Assembly: GCA_030844895.1 (NCBI GenBank)
Contig: CM061223.1
Span: 106,871,186 to 106,935,185 of the forward strand
Direction of reading: 5' to 3'
From: Ambrosia x helenae
Taxonomy: Eukaryota; Streptophyta; Magnoliopsida; Asterales; Asteraceae
Length of the DNA: 64,000 nucleotides
The position numbers were made by a program, and so were the translations under genes. Positions within the stretch are counted from its first letter, which is position 1, and each line of letters begins with the position of its first letter. Below the pieces are notes generated by a model. The model saw nothing but the letters and a program-made list of their open reading frames with translations. It had not been told where the DNA came from and ran no database searches. Below are positions 31,984 to 44,400 of this stretch, one piece after another.

Positions 31984-32832
31984 ATGGATCTTCAAGCAAA
32001 AGCCACCCACAATTATCTCCCATATCTGGGACTGAGGGAAAATCAATCAGCAATCCCACAAACAGAAGAGGAGGTTACACCCCTAGAGTTCAATGAAACT
32101 CTAGGTGAGTTTTCAAGTGGAGCAGCCACTACTGATGTAGAGACCATTGTCTCACAACAGGACAGTGGTTACATAACTAAGACTCCCTTAAAGTCAACAA
32201 CTGATGAGGCCACCATAGTGTCCCCAAAATCAGTTGGAAGTCCCAGAACCAAGAAAAAGGGGGTATCTGGTTCTCATCCATTGGACTCACCTCCTAGGAC
32301 TGAACCAGCTACAACTACCACTGGTAGGAATTCAGATGATCCTATTAACTTAGGTGATGGATTAAAATACCAAGAATTGACGGTCAGAGTACAGTCCATT
32401 GAAACCTCTGTTGCTGATATCAACTCAGATATCAAGACAATAATGGGATCATTGGCTACTCTCACCGAGAGTCAACCATCCACAGCTGATATTGCTAGTG
32501 AGCTATGGAAATCTGTTTCTCCCATCATCATAGCTCACAGAAAACTAGCAGATCAGACTCATGAAACCTACATGGCTGAAATCAGAAATATGGTAGATGC
32601 TAGGTACAAAGATACCCATGCTGACATTCAAGCCATTAAAGACCATCTGCTGAAGACCACTGGCTCTGCCCCTACCACAATTCTCAGAGATGAAGATGAT
32701 GATGACTTCACAGCTGATGATGCCAAAAAGGGGGAGAGTGGCAGAGATAGATTGCCAAAGCTAGATCCCTTTGGTTGTCCACCTTCACAAAAAGGTCAAT
32801 CAAAGTCTGCCAACAAACCAGGGTCTACCTAA
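31984..32832 (+). pseudogene. SIRE env-like protein, internally deleted and cut by a hAT element
   Basis: 282 codons. The first 14 residues (MDLQAKATHNYLPY) match copy 1. A 1,234-bp deletion then joins them in frame to the C-terminal half (QTEEEVTPLEFNETLGEF), which continues through the coiled-coil region VRVQSIETSVADINSDIKTI and the acidic stretch. The stop is made by the first bases of the hAT element (ACC|TAA). The rest of the ORF continues after it at 33590, with an extra TAA at 33713-33715. It shows the true frame linking the two env-like halves that are split in copy 1. Confidence 0.8.
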
Positions 32833-33581
32833 GGCTGTTCACGAGCCGATCCGAACCGAACGGACTTTGCTCATGCTTGGCTCATTTTCAAACCGAACCG
32901 AGCTGAGCGGCTCGTTTACAACTGAGCTGAAAGCGAACGAGCATTTTTCGAGCGCAATTTTTTTGAGCAAGCGTCGAGCGAGAAACGAGCGGAGATTAAT
33001 TTAGACAACCATGAAATTGAGATGTTATCTTCAATGTTTCGTTGTCGAGTGACAACTAAGGTGGAGCTGTCCGATGAGGACACTAATATTGAGGTCCGAG
33101 TGTTCAAGAATGAGGCTTAGGTTGAGGCAATGAGCATATTACAGAGAACAATTGTCGCATTGTGGCGTAGGGTGATATCAAGCGACGACTAGGGACGGAC
33201 GACTAATAACATAAAGAAGTTAAGGTTGTCACGTAACGTTACGACTTACGATTTTACTACTAAATCTTGTGTTAAATATTTATTTGATAAAGCGGACTAG
33301 TCGTATTTTATTTGCATATATTAGGCCAAATGTTATGTATAAAGCTATAAATATTTCTATAATTTGTGCGTATATATAATTATATATATATTAGATAAAT
33401 AATAATTTATTCGAGACGGACCGAGCCAAACGGACCTTTGCTCATGCTTGGCTCGTTTACAAACCGAACCGAGCCAATCGGCTCAATTACAACCGAGCGG
33501 GCGATCGAGCGAGCATTTTTCGAGCATTTTCCGAACGAGCGGCGAGCGATCCACGAACGACGAGCGATTTGAACAGCCCTA
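32830..33581 (+). mobile_element. Non-autonomous hAT element, 752 bp
   Basis: Ends TAAGGCTGTTCA and TGAACAGCCCTA (terminal inverted repeat with one mismatch), flanked by the 8-bp target duplication GGTCTACC (32822-32829 and 33582-33589). It is absent from unit 1, which shows the uninterrupted ggtctaccc. The subterminal zones (about 32850-32955 and 33418-33545) are G/C-rich, full of GAGC / GCTC motifs and similar to each other in direct orientation. The centre has an unassigned ORF-like stretch (EIEMLSSMFRCRVTTKVELS) and an AT-rich part. No transposase. Confidence 0.93.
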
Positions 33582-33589
33582 GGTCTACC

Positions 33590-34453
33590 CAAACAGCACC
33601 ACAACAACAACAATCCAATGTTCAAACCAGCAAAGCTAAAGAAGTGGACACCTCTGCTAATGAAGAAGCTGAAAAAGCTGCTGAAGAAAAGCAAAAGAGG
33701 GCTGACACTTTGTAAGTCAAGGCAGAAGCTTTGGTACAAAAGAAAAGGGAACAACAGCAGGAAGTTGAAGATGTGGGTTCCTCTAAAAGGAAGAAAATGC
33801 CTGCCAAACATGTTAGAAAACCACCATCTAAACTGGCTGCTAAAACCACTGCTATCAAAACCACTGCTGCCACCGAAACCACTGATACCACCACAACATC
33901 TGAACCTATCACCACTACCACCAAACCAACATCTGAACCTATCACCACTACCACCAAACCAACATCTGAACCCATCACCACAGCCACCAAACCTATCACT
34001 GAACCTACAACCACTCCACCACCTAAATCCCAAACATCTGCTGGTCCTACAAAAGTGCCAACAGATGTTAACACAACCACTGCCTCTACACCACCATCAC
34101 CAAAAATCTTGTACAGAAGGAAGAGAAAATCTACCTTCGTTGTACAGGATGAAAACATTTACACATCACCACCTACTACTTCAACCACACAATCTACACC
34201 CATATCTGCCATTCCACTTTCATCATTCTCACCACACACACCACAATTTACATCCCATAGACCACCACCAACCATCACACCATTGGCTGTTCAGTATCCC
34301 CTTAAACTTGATCTACTCAAGGGGGAAATGCAATCCTTCTATAATGCTGAACAACCATCTGAAAGATCTTTCCCATCTCTTCCACATTTTCCTGTTCCCC
34401 TAAACATAGACAAATATCTAAAATACAAGGCTGAACATGCACCCATGAATTGA
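33590..34453 (+). pseudogene. SIRE env-like protein, C-terminal part, copy 2
   Basis: Continuation after the hAT insertion, with TAA at 33713-33715 (gtaagtc against gaagtc in copy 1), then open to 34453. It is basic (KKREQQQEVEDVGSSKRKKM), then has Thr/Pro-rich repeats of TSEPITTTTKP and the same C-terminus PHFPVPLNIDKYLKYK. The antisense Gly/Val ORFs over this repeat are shadows. Confidence 0.8.
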
Positions 34454-34647
34454 CTTTGCTCAGATCAGATGGAGAATCTCAAAAGCTAAGCATGGATGAT
34501 GCATATAGCCTGTGTGCAGATGACCTCCAAACACTGCTGAACCTTGAGCTTGAAAGAGATGCAGAAGACCTCTACTCTTTGAACTTTGAGTTACAATTCA
34601 AAGGTCAAATCAGAGAAAGTCTGATGAGGAATAAAGATCAAGAATAA
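34450..34647 (+). CDS. Small ORF after the env-like ORF, copy 2
   Basis: Counterpart of 24217-24414, overlapping the preceding stop by four bases. Acidic, 65 codons, one substitution (GES for GEA). Function unknown. Confidence 0.42.
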   Translation: MTLLRSDGESQKLSMDDAYSLCADDLQTLLNLELERDAEDLYSLNFELQFKGQIRESLMRNKDQE

Positions 34648-34683
34648 AGTCTAGTTTTGGCATCATCTGTTCTAGGGGGAGAT

Positions 34684-35382
34684 TGTTGGGTCTGCTGACC
34701 TGAAGAAGAACAGATGATTGAAATGCCAAAATATACCAACAGTTGATCCATATAAAGAAACAGCATTTACAACATACTCTTCCCAATAGACTGTTGACCC
34801 TAACAACTGTTCTACCCAAACAACTGCTGTGACAAACAACTGCTGGATAACAACTGATAGAGAACAAATGCTGACTAAAGGTCTGATAGAGAACAAACTG
34901 CTGATCAAGTGCTGAAGACTAAAGGTCTGTTGAAGCCAACAACACCTAGGCTCCAACAGATGATACAAGACCATCAGAGTTTTCCTCAACAGTAGTTTAC
35001 CTTACAGTGTTTTGTAATGTAACAGTAGTTTGTATAAGGCAGATGTTTTATGTTGTTATTCTGTTAGAGGTCACTATCTTAGGTGACGTCAGCCCAGGTC
35101 ACCAGTGGTTTAGATTTGTCTGTAAATAGAACAGTGCTTGTACTGTTCTATTTGTCACTCACAACATTCTCTCAGACAAACAATCACAGAGTGATCAGGC
35201 TGAGGGGGAGTACTTGTAATTGATTGTAATCTTTCAATATAATGAAAGCATTCGATTATAAAACATTTACTCTTTTGTTTTGATTATAGTTTATTATTCC
35301 GCTGCACTTTTCATTTATATTTACTTCATTTATTTCTCATTTTACTTAAAGAAATCAAAACAATCAAACTCAGATCCTTACA
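34684..35382 (+). repeat. 3' LTR of copia copy 2
   Basis: 699 bp, the duplicate of 24451-25149 with a few substitutions; the purine tract lies directly upstream (34672-34683). Confidence 0.9.
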
Positions 35383-36590
35383 GTTGAGCAGGGGAAAGTG
35401 TGAACCTTGGAATACGATACTCAATACTTACCACCGAAACTATACTATGCACGTCAGGTTCTCTGCCTATGTGTTGGTTTTAGTTTCCAAAGTAAATATT
35501 GTTTACTTTATAAATTTAAAACTTTGTTAATTAAGATTTAGTAAAATCAGTCTTTTCCCCCAAACCACTGTTTTAGGATTGTTAAATCAAAGTTTTTGGC
35601 ATCGGGAAAAAATGACATCTTTTTAATACTAACACCAAACGCATCAATGGGGAACATATATATTGCCACATATGTAATGTGGTGGGGGGTTAAATCGCCA
35701 TAGTGTGATGAATTTACCACGGGTGTAACGGGGTGGGTGTCAAATCACCATTGTGTGGTGAATTTAGCCACGGGTGTAACGTGGTGGGTGTCAAATCACC
35801 AGAGAGTGATCAATTTTGTTACGCCTATAACGTGGTGGGGGAATATTCACAGTTATGTGATAAAATTGTCATAAACATAATATGGCGAAGGGTTTAATTT
35901 ATATGTTATAAATTACAATTTGCCATAGTTTGATTATGGTAGTGGATTAGTGGTTAAAAATGTGATTTGGAAAACATTATTATATTGTCTATAAAAGAAC
36001 TCACTTATCGTGGCTAATAGTTGTTTATATAATGTTTTCCAGGTAAATCACCGATACAGGATTAAAGAAGTCAAGGCGAGCCTCGGTTAGTTGAAGGATC
36101 GAACAATTTTATAACCCATTTTTGGATGTATAAATTATGGGTTATTTAAATAAGTTCTGGTGATGTAAACTTACTCCACTCATCAAATAAATATATAATG
36201 TGAATTATTGAATGTGTTATTTTATCACATTATATTGGTGCATTTTTTTTTTGAAAAAAATAACCAATGTAAAATACATGTTTCTAAGCATTTTGGGCCA
36301 AAAAAATATAAAAAGCGCCGAAGGGATTTTTTTAAAAAAAAATAAACAAAGTTGCGCTTTTTACATATGTTTTCAGCTATTTGCTGTTGTAAAGCTGTTG
36401 TAAACATGTGTTTTCACAGCTTTGTTTATTTTTTTAAAAAAAATCTCTTCGGCGCTTTTTTTAATTTTTTGGCCCAAAACACTTAAAAACATGTATTTTA
36501 CATTGGTTATTTTTTTCAAAAAAAATAATGATTTTTTACATGGGTTTCCAAGATTTTCTCAACTCAAGAGGGTTTTCATTTTATAATTGG

Positions 36591-36629
<39 letters not shown>

Positions 36630-37839
36630 GACCATTTTTGGAAGAAACTAGTATAAATAACTGTATTAAAAATACGGGTGTTACAGTAATTGATAGGGAA
36701 GTGCTATTCGGTATTTTGAATACAATAAGACAATGTAATCTCTGGTTGGATGTAAGAGGGATTTTGTATATGAAAAATTGTTGCTGACGTATACAAAATT
36801 GATGCTGACATGTCCAAAAGTTGTCTATGAACATCTGTTCATAAGTCAACAGATGTTTGAAAGATCTGTTCCATATGGTCAAGTGTGATTGGAAATTGTT
36901 AATGGATGACAGTTGTTTGTGAAACAGATGTTGTAAAATAAGATATAAAATATAATGAGGATACTTTAAAAACTGATAGACTTTGTGTGAGAACATTTGT
37001 TGATAAGTCAACAGATGTTTTAAAATAGAGTATACAACTTAATGATTACGATTTTGAAACTTAGTTTATTAAAGTCTATGTAGCATGAATGTTAATTATA
37101 ATAGTAACAATAATTTCAAATTATTAAAAATATTATTTTATTATTTTTGTGTTCCAACTGTGTTTCATTCTATAAAAGGCTCCAAAAGTGAGTTTCCAAC
37201 TTTATATATACTTGAAATGTAACTTAAACTTGAAAAACAACTTTACAGATAGATGGTTTTTCACCCTATATAAGAGGAAGAAATCCTAACAGTCGTTTTT
37301 CAACTTTATATCCCTTAAACCATTGTCAGTTTCTAACTCTCCATCCCACATGCATAATGATATTTCGCTTAAATTCCCTTCCAGCGGTCTTCTCAAAGAT
37401 TCTTAGAGTCAAAGTAAAATGAATTACCAACAATTTGTGGTAAAGACGTAGGAATTTGTGTTCTCGGTAGATTTTTACAACAGTCATTTTCCAACTTTAT
37501 ATCCCTTGGACCATTGTCACTTTGCAACTCTCCATTCCATATGCATAATGATATTACGTTCAGATGTGCTTCAACCAGTCTTCTCTAAGATTCTTACAGT
37601 GATAGTAAAATGGGCTACCAATAATCGTTGGTAAGGAAGTTGGAATTGGTATTCTCGAAAGATTCTTACAACCAAAGAAAAACTAATTCTATTGTTTACT
37701 ACATCCAATGCCTGTTTAGAGACGAGATTGATATATAGTGAAACCATATATCTCGACCTATTTAAGGAATGGAAACAAAGAACATTCTCTAGGGTTTGTT
37801 TGTTAGAAGACTTTGTTTATGTTTTCCTGTATTTTGTAT
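35383..37839 (+). other. Spacer, minisatellite, MITE remnant and repeat flank, unit 2
   Basis: Counterpart of 25150-27724. The 51-bp minisatellite starts at 35675. The fold-back MITE (about 36248-36595) has lost its left terminal part (the sequence jumps from ggtgca directly into the T run), while its right end and TA tract (36594-36627) remain. The 192-bp duplication and TATA-like boxes follow. The segment ends attttgtat at the LARD target site (tgtat 37835-37839). No gene seen. Confidence 0.75.
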
Positions 37840-38179
37840 TGTTGAAACAACAAGGATAAGGCATGGAGATGGTATGGACGTCTCTTCGGGTTGGACCTAA
37901 CACCTTCCGAGCATGTACTTACACCACGAACAACTCGTTAGAAGGGGTCCAGAGACCGGGGTCTCTAGACCACCGTCCGACACTCAACATTATTGATTTA
38001 TCCCAAGAAATGTACATAAAAGTAAATATAAAGGAGTAAATGAGGGATACGAAGTATGAGAGGAGGTGGTGGTTGAAACCCTGCGGTTAGCCAGCAGCCG
38101 ATGTAACATCGCAAAATTTTTTCCCAAATTTTTAGACTTAAAAGCTCTCATTTTATACAAATATACCTAAGTTTTTTTT

Positions 38180-38210
<31 letters not shown>

Positions 38211-38386
38211 AATAATAATATTAATAATAATAATAATAAAGATAGTCTTTTTTTTAAACAAGTGAACAAACCAAACAAGACCCAACCATCCCTTTCTAAG
38301 TTCTAAGCCCAACCTCTTGAGCCCATTAGCAGGACCAGCCCAAAAACCCAACCCATTTCCCCTTTCTTCCTCTCCCCTCTCTGCTA

Positions 38387-38424
<38 letters not shown>

Positions 38425-38425
<1 letters not shown>

Positions 38426-38490
38426 ACCAGACTCAAACCCAGGCTACTGCATTCAGAATCCTATGAGCAAACCACTAGACTACAAGGTTG
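38425..38490 (-). repeat. tRNA-derived SINE-like head, unit 2
   Basis: Same minus-strand A-box / B-box arrangement as 28278-28343, next to a longer T run (about 37). One substitution lies in the B box flank (actcaaaccc against actcgaaccc). Confidence 0.5.
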
Positions 38491-39081
38491 TTTGTTTCAA
38501 ATCTGTTTTGGATTATATTTATAAGAAAAACCAAATAATACACGTCAAGTCAAAACACAGGTCAAACGTTTCCTTCTCAATCAATCAAGTTCAATATGGT
38601 AACTATAAAACGAATTCAATTGATCTGACATGGCCGACACCCCAATCCGCAACGTATCCTACGCGATTACAGCATGGTTATACATAATTTAAGTCTAATT
38701 ACGCGGTTGACATTTATTACTTTGTCAACGTTTTTAATTCGTCAAATAAATCCTCAATCTTATAAATTGAACCCTGCCTTTCACCCTAAAGGGGCCGATT
38801 TACACATATACACTCTCAAATCTTTCTGTTTTTCACCATCCTAAACTAATCGAGCTCTTTTTGACTTTTAGGTTGACTATCGAAATCGGGCTTAAACCTT
38901 CTGTAAGTATGATTATTATTATTGGTTTTGTTTGTTTCGAAACAGGGATCAAAAAGCCTCTATTAGTTTATGTTTTCAGTTCGTGATAAATTGAATTGGA
39001 TATCTAGGGTTCTATTTGGGGAAGATGAAGTTGTCACGCATCTATTTAAAAACGATTAGAATCAATACCTAACAAAAAACT

Positions 39082-39176
39082 GCTGGTAGATCAGTTGGTG
39101 CGTTGTTGTGTGTTTAAGAACCAGACTCGGGTGTGAACCCGGGTTCGAGTCCCACGCACTGCATCCTTTTTTTTTT
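39082..39176 (+). repeat. tRNA-like sequence inside the solo LTR
   Basis: gctggtagatcagttggtgc holds an A-box-like part; GGGTTCGAGTCCC at 39141-39153 is a perfect B box; cccacgcactgca and a T run (39167-39176) follow. It could be a tRNA pseudogene or a SINE head. I cannot fold a proper cloverleaf: the acceptor ends do not pair well. Confidence 0.5.
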
Positions 39177-42100
39177 CCTTTTTCCTTTTTCTTTCCTTTA
39201 AACATTTAGACATATATTTTGGTATACAAATTTTAGATTACGTTTAAAAATACCAAACGAGGTTTATAAATTCTACAAAATTTATTTTAAGTTAATCTTA
39301 TGATAAAGTTTAATATTCAACTTTTAGATTTTCAAAAATTATTTATTTATTATATATTATAAATATTACAAATTTATTCATTTAAAACTTCAAAATTCTA
39401 TAAAAATATCAAAACGACTTTATAAAATCCCACAAAATTTATCCTAAACTTATAAAACAATAAACATTCCAGAAATGATTTTTATTTCTGAAAAATCATT
39501 TATTTAATATTTTTAATCGATTTTTTTGTTATTTTAATCTTAAATAAATCATAATAAATTCATTTTTCAATATTTTTGCACCAAAATTTTATATAAATTA
39601 TTTCTATCCATTTAGAACAGAAATACAATTTTTTTTAAAAATTCTTTAATTTTAATATTTTTAAATATTAAAGTTAAATTTTGACAATTTGAAATAAATA
39701 GATTTAATATTCTATTTTTAAGAAAATAATTTTATAAAAATTATTTTTATACTTTAAACTCATTATTGTGACCATCTTTGATTAAATTTTATAAAAAGAC
39801 TTTCATTTATTTAATTATCAAATTTCTCTTATTTATTAAAACATTTTATTATTAATCCAACAAATGTTTATCCCCAAATCGAAACCCTAGAATCTACTTG
39901 TAGACTAGATAGACTTAGACTTATTTGTTACCTTATACATAGGGTAATACTTGGCAATCTTTTGGGCTACACTCATACTGTTTCTCAAGACTTAATACTA
40001 TACTAAGGTGAGTTTACGTAACCATGTTTATGCAATTCTTCATACTTGCAACATTATACATAAGCTTTCTACATGCATGTCTAGTTGTAAACTTTAATGC
40101 CTCATGAATTAGACAACAACAACAGTTTCAACGAGTTTCAACATTACATAATCATTAGCTATGGCCAAGCCGGCGATACTCAATAATAGATCTATTGGAT
40201 TGACAATCCCACCCGGATACGTGTACCTCCTACATAGGTAGCGTGGGTGATTGTTATCGTTCCAACATAATATTAAGGTGAACCGTGGATGACGGGATGG
40301 ACCTAAACTAGTCGGAGGTTTGATTATGTCGATTCAACATATTATGCTTATTCATGTAGACTTAAACTTACGATAGACATATGAATTGCTAAACTTTTAT
40401 ACTTAAACTATTTGCTTGACATGGCTTATGTATTCTCACCAACTTCTAGTTGACCCCACCCCCCATTTTTACAACTCAACAGGAAATAATGATGCATGAA
40501 GACTAGAGTATTTATATGAGAAGGCAAACTGAAGTCTATGCTTGTTTGGTTTTTGTGATGTATTAGATTTCCACTTAAAACTCATTATGTATTTCCATTT
40601 TTGGATATTTGCACTTTAAATTAATTTCAATTAAAATTTGGTTACCATGTGCTACTGTATACTCATTCTTACGTGACACCTCGATGTTTCCGCCATCGGT
40701 TGGGGTGTTACAGCCGAGGTGATTTCGGGCTGCTTAGCTCGATGGCTGAAAGTTGGTTATTAGAACCATGGATTCGTAGACTGTTGATATGGCAGCTCTA
40801 GGGCTCCGTTAGGGGAGCTCGTGAATTTAGCAGGGGAGCTTAACAGCTCAATTGTGTGTAATTATAGAGAGTTCCTGAGCTGCTAATGTGATACTTTAGC
40901 AGCTCGTAGGCTCCCTTATGGGAGCTAGGCAGATTAGTTAGCGAGGGAATGTTTCTAGAGAGAGAGAGAGAATGAGATGTCTTGAGTGGAGAGCAAGACA
41001 AATGGGATGGGTTTGAGTGAAGGTGTGACACCTGTATTTATGGAGGGTGAAACCCCAAACCCTAATGGGTTTTGTAGTAATGGGCTGGGCTGGCCCATAA
41101 ATGTTGGACCCACTTTTATTATTAACCTCCTGTAAGGCAGGTCCTATGCTCGTGTAAGGCAGGTCCTGTGCTAGGGAGCTGAGGAGCCGATGCAGGTAGC
41201 TTCTCTACACCAGCTTCTGGTTTTTCGGCTTCCTGGCCCGAGCCTGATAGCTTCTTAAATATGTTTTAAACGTGGGGTTTGGGTACCCACGTCATTAGCC
41301 CCCCAGTCATAAGTAGTCATGACGTAGTCATGGGTGCTTGTGACTTAGTAATCTTATCTCCTTTTTCCTACCTCTAGAATTTCATAAACTTTGGTGTAAG
41401 GTGTTTGCACCTTATTTGTTTATGAATTTCTTATTTTTGACTTCATAATTTATGCCTTTTCTTGTAGCTTCTACATTTCCGTTGTTTCTTGAGAAGCTTA
41501 GAAGATGCAAAGCTTGTTGGACATCTTGGAAGTCCTTAGAGATTCTAGTGTCCAAGCTTATTTTGTAGCTTATGAGCTTTGAAACATCTTTGATGTTTTT
41601 GAAGCTTCCAAGCTTCTGGTTTTCGCTTAGGTTTCTTTTAGGCGACTTGCTTGAATTTAACTTGTCGTGATTGGACAACGGAGTAAGGGAGCTCCAAGAG
41701 ACTAGGAACAACTTGTTGGGTGATTATAGTCTCACCCCTAGAGGATACAACAAGCGTGTCTTGCTCAGTTATAGAGGATGATTCTATCTCACGGGGATCA
41801 TGCATATTATATTAACATGCTGCAAAATTTCTTGGTGATAAGCTTGCAGGTGTGAAGAATTTGGAGATGTTCGTCAAGGTTGGGAGATACTACCTTCCTT
41901 ATTGGAGGGGGTCTAAAAGTCCATGAATGAATGGAATCATCTTGTTGATGGACTTATCATAAACAAGTAGTGGTTTTGAACAAATGTGGTAGCATGCTAG
42001 TACGCACCTTTTTTACCTTGTAGAGTTTTGTAGCCTTGAGGTTCATGGTAGGCTATATCACCGTAAACGTCTTTGTCGCGTGTCCCAAATGGGTAAGAGC

Positions 42101-44084
42101 TCATAGATGTTTGTTTGTCAAATGGCGTAGCTTACCTTCCCAAAGTTTTTGGGTTTTGGAAGCATTTGATAAACTTTTTCTATGATAGGATTGATGAATC
42201 TAAGCAAGTAGGAGCCAACGATGTAGAAGAATGAGCTTATCGTGTGTGCACGACACAACGTGTTGATGATCTTGCAATAGACAAGTAGCGGCTTTGATCT
42301 TGGTATTTATCGTGTCACTATGTGTCTCTTTTTCTTATACATGTATGCTAAGCTTATAATCATCTTGTCGTGGTTTGCGGTAAGTTATACCAATGCGAGG
42401 GTCATATGTGCTTATCCGGATATTCTTAGGTGCCTGATGGTAGCCAATAGCTTCATTCCATGAGCTCATCGTTTCCATCCATTAGATGTAGCAGCTTACC
42501 AGCCTGAGACTTTGAGCTTCTCTAAGTATTGTGGTAAGCTCATTTTATAATAGATGTGATCGAGCAAAGCGGATATGAGCAAACATGGTAAAGGAAGGAG
42601 CCTTTTGCGTACCCATATTGTAGATTGGTGAACTTTTTCCGTAACAAAGTGGGCTTATTTGATGCGGAAGTGAGCTTCTCATGCTTGGAAATTATCCTAT
42701 TACGAGATTTTTGGTATATGACGCTGAACTTCTTTGGTATGAATGTGAGCGCATGTGTTGGTGAGCTTCTCTCGCTAACAAGTGAGCTTCTTTCGTATAA
42801 AGGTGAGCTTATAGGTGTACGTTGTTGAGCTTCCTTTGCATGGATGTGAGCTTGTAGCGCAATTTGGTGAACTTCCGTTACACAAAGATGAGCTTCTTAC
42901 GGAAGTTATTTTCTCCCTATATCCATGTAAAAGGCTTCTCTTTATCAAAATGTGAGACTAAGCCTCTTTTTATATTTCTTTTTCAACCGTAGGGTACTTC
43001 TAAATGTATAGACAAACTTGTTGTCTTAGAAGCTTATTCCCAATTGTAGTTGCTTATCACAAGAAGGTTGAATCTTGTTTGAGCGAGGTATTGCTCGTTG
43101 TACTTGCCCATGTCTTTTAATGACGTCTTTGTTGGAAAGGATGTTTCCCTTATTATGGTTGAGAACACTCCCAAGCCGATATAGTAGGCTAACTTTGATA
43201 ATGAATTTGTTGCTCTTCTAGTGAGCTATCACATTGTGATTTCTGAAGGCCTTGTAAAGGTAAGCTTATGTAAGCCATGCATAAGTGTTTGCTACGCGTT
43301 ATTGTTTGCAAATGCCTTTATAGTCTTGTTATGGTTTGATGCTGCAGACATCCTACCTTAACGTAACTATAAAGAACCGATTGCAGCTTCATCCTATCAG
43401 CTTTTGTATTTATTTTTTATCTTCGTTTATTGCTTTGTTGAACATGTATGAGCTGTCTTGGTGTGAGGAGCTCACCCTCTTTCATGGGTTTAGGATTTTT
43501 GACTTGTCCCATGGAGTTGTGGATTGTATTAGGAACTCACCCTGTATACAGGAAGGTATAGCGCCTTGTTCCTTGTTGAGCGATGTGGCCTAGGAGCTCA
43601 TCCCCGTTTCATGGGTAGGTATAGCGCCGGATCCCGTGGAGCCTGGTTAGGAGGGGCTCACCCTTTGATAGGATAAAGTAGACAAGTAGTTGTTGTTGCA
43701 CGAAAGGGTTTCCTTCATTCCCTTAGCTTGCAGCTTAGAAACTACATTGTCTAGATAACGCTCTTCAAATATGTATTGGATTCATTGATGGAATATCAAG
43801 ATGTTATAGTAACTCAGGTTTCCTTAGAGTAGACTATATCATGGATTTTGTATGCATGTTGCGGTAATCAACCAACTTTCCTGGATCGATGTTTTGTGGA
43901 GCTCATCTTTGAAGAGCATATCCTTGTTGGTTTTTCCATGAGTTGGGATAATGCAATAGTACATGCATATTAATACTACACACTTTAAAGAATGTGGATT
44001 TTTTATGTGATAAGCTTCCCGTTGAAGTTCCTCTTTTTGTGTTCGCCATATGTCGAATAGACGAAATGTCATGTGGAAATGTTA

Positions 44085-44400
44085 GGGAGATTCTTTTGTA
44101 ATTCCATAAGACTTTTTATGTAAGAATAAAAGCCTCTTGAGTAAGAATGTTATCTTCTTGCGTAAGAAGGGCAGCTTCTTTATGTAAGAATGGCGGCTTC
44201 TTGTGTAAGAAGGGCAACTTCTTATGTAAGAATGTCAGCTTCTTATGTAAGAATGTTAACTTCCTATGTAAGAATGGAAGCTATTTAGGTAACAATGGAC
44301 AACTCCTTGTATGAGAAGGTTAGCTTCCTTGTGGAAGCTTTTTATGTAAGGATATTAGCTTGTCATGTAAGAAGGTAATCTTCTTTGTTGACGATAGTAA
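44085..44400 (+). repeat. 27-30-bp minisatellite in the LARD interior
   Basis: Successive units of the form cttcttatgtaagaatgtcag, with variation, about nine copies. Several alternate between gaatg and gaagg. Confidence 0.75.

Larger units (their letters stand above)
28878..39024 (+). repeat. Segmental tandem duplication, unit 2 (10.1 kb)
   Basis: Second unit. At its right edge the sequence runs on from gaagatg into aagttgtcacgcatc, the true continuation of the solo LTR. The three breakpoint contexts share atg(g/a)agttg (about 9 bp), which suggests microhomology-mediated duplication. Unit 2 differs by a 1,234-bp deletion (equivalent to 21325-22558), a 752-bp hAT insertion, loss of the left end of the MITE, and microsatellite length. 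Confidence 0.92.
38102..40712 (+). repeat. Solo LTR of a gypsy-type element, 2.6 kb
   Basis: TGTAACATCG...GGGTGTTACA with the 5-bp target duplication GCCGA (38097-38101 and 40713-40717). No PBS or internal domain, so it is a solo LTR. Landmarks (TATA-like ttataaattg about 38760; ctaaggtgagtttacg about 40003; atagatctattggattg about 40184) occur in the same order as in 57006-59687, so the two are distant relatives in the same orientation. The middle (39180-39850) is very AT-rich. Tekay/Del-type chromoviruses have such ends and sizes, but the lineage is unproven. Poly-A and AAT tracts are longer here than in the duplicate at 27986-28877. Confidence 0.85.
37840..41297 (-). repeat. LARD 3' LTR (left copy), interrupted
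   Basis: Outer part 37840-38101, then the solo LTR 38102-40712, then the inner part 40713-41297, homologous to 50155-50576 plus 53446-53847. The inner edge reads gtcatta where the other LTR has gtcatca. A C-rich tract (gccccccag) just inside it is the complement of a minus-strand purine tract. Confidence 0.85.

Noticed and set aside
39082..39166. Functional tRNA gene
   Set aside because: It has A- and B-box-like parts and a T run, but the acceptor ends do not pair and it lies in a solo LTR; more likely a tRNA pseudogene or SINE head.
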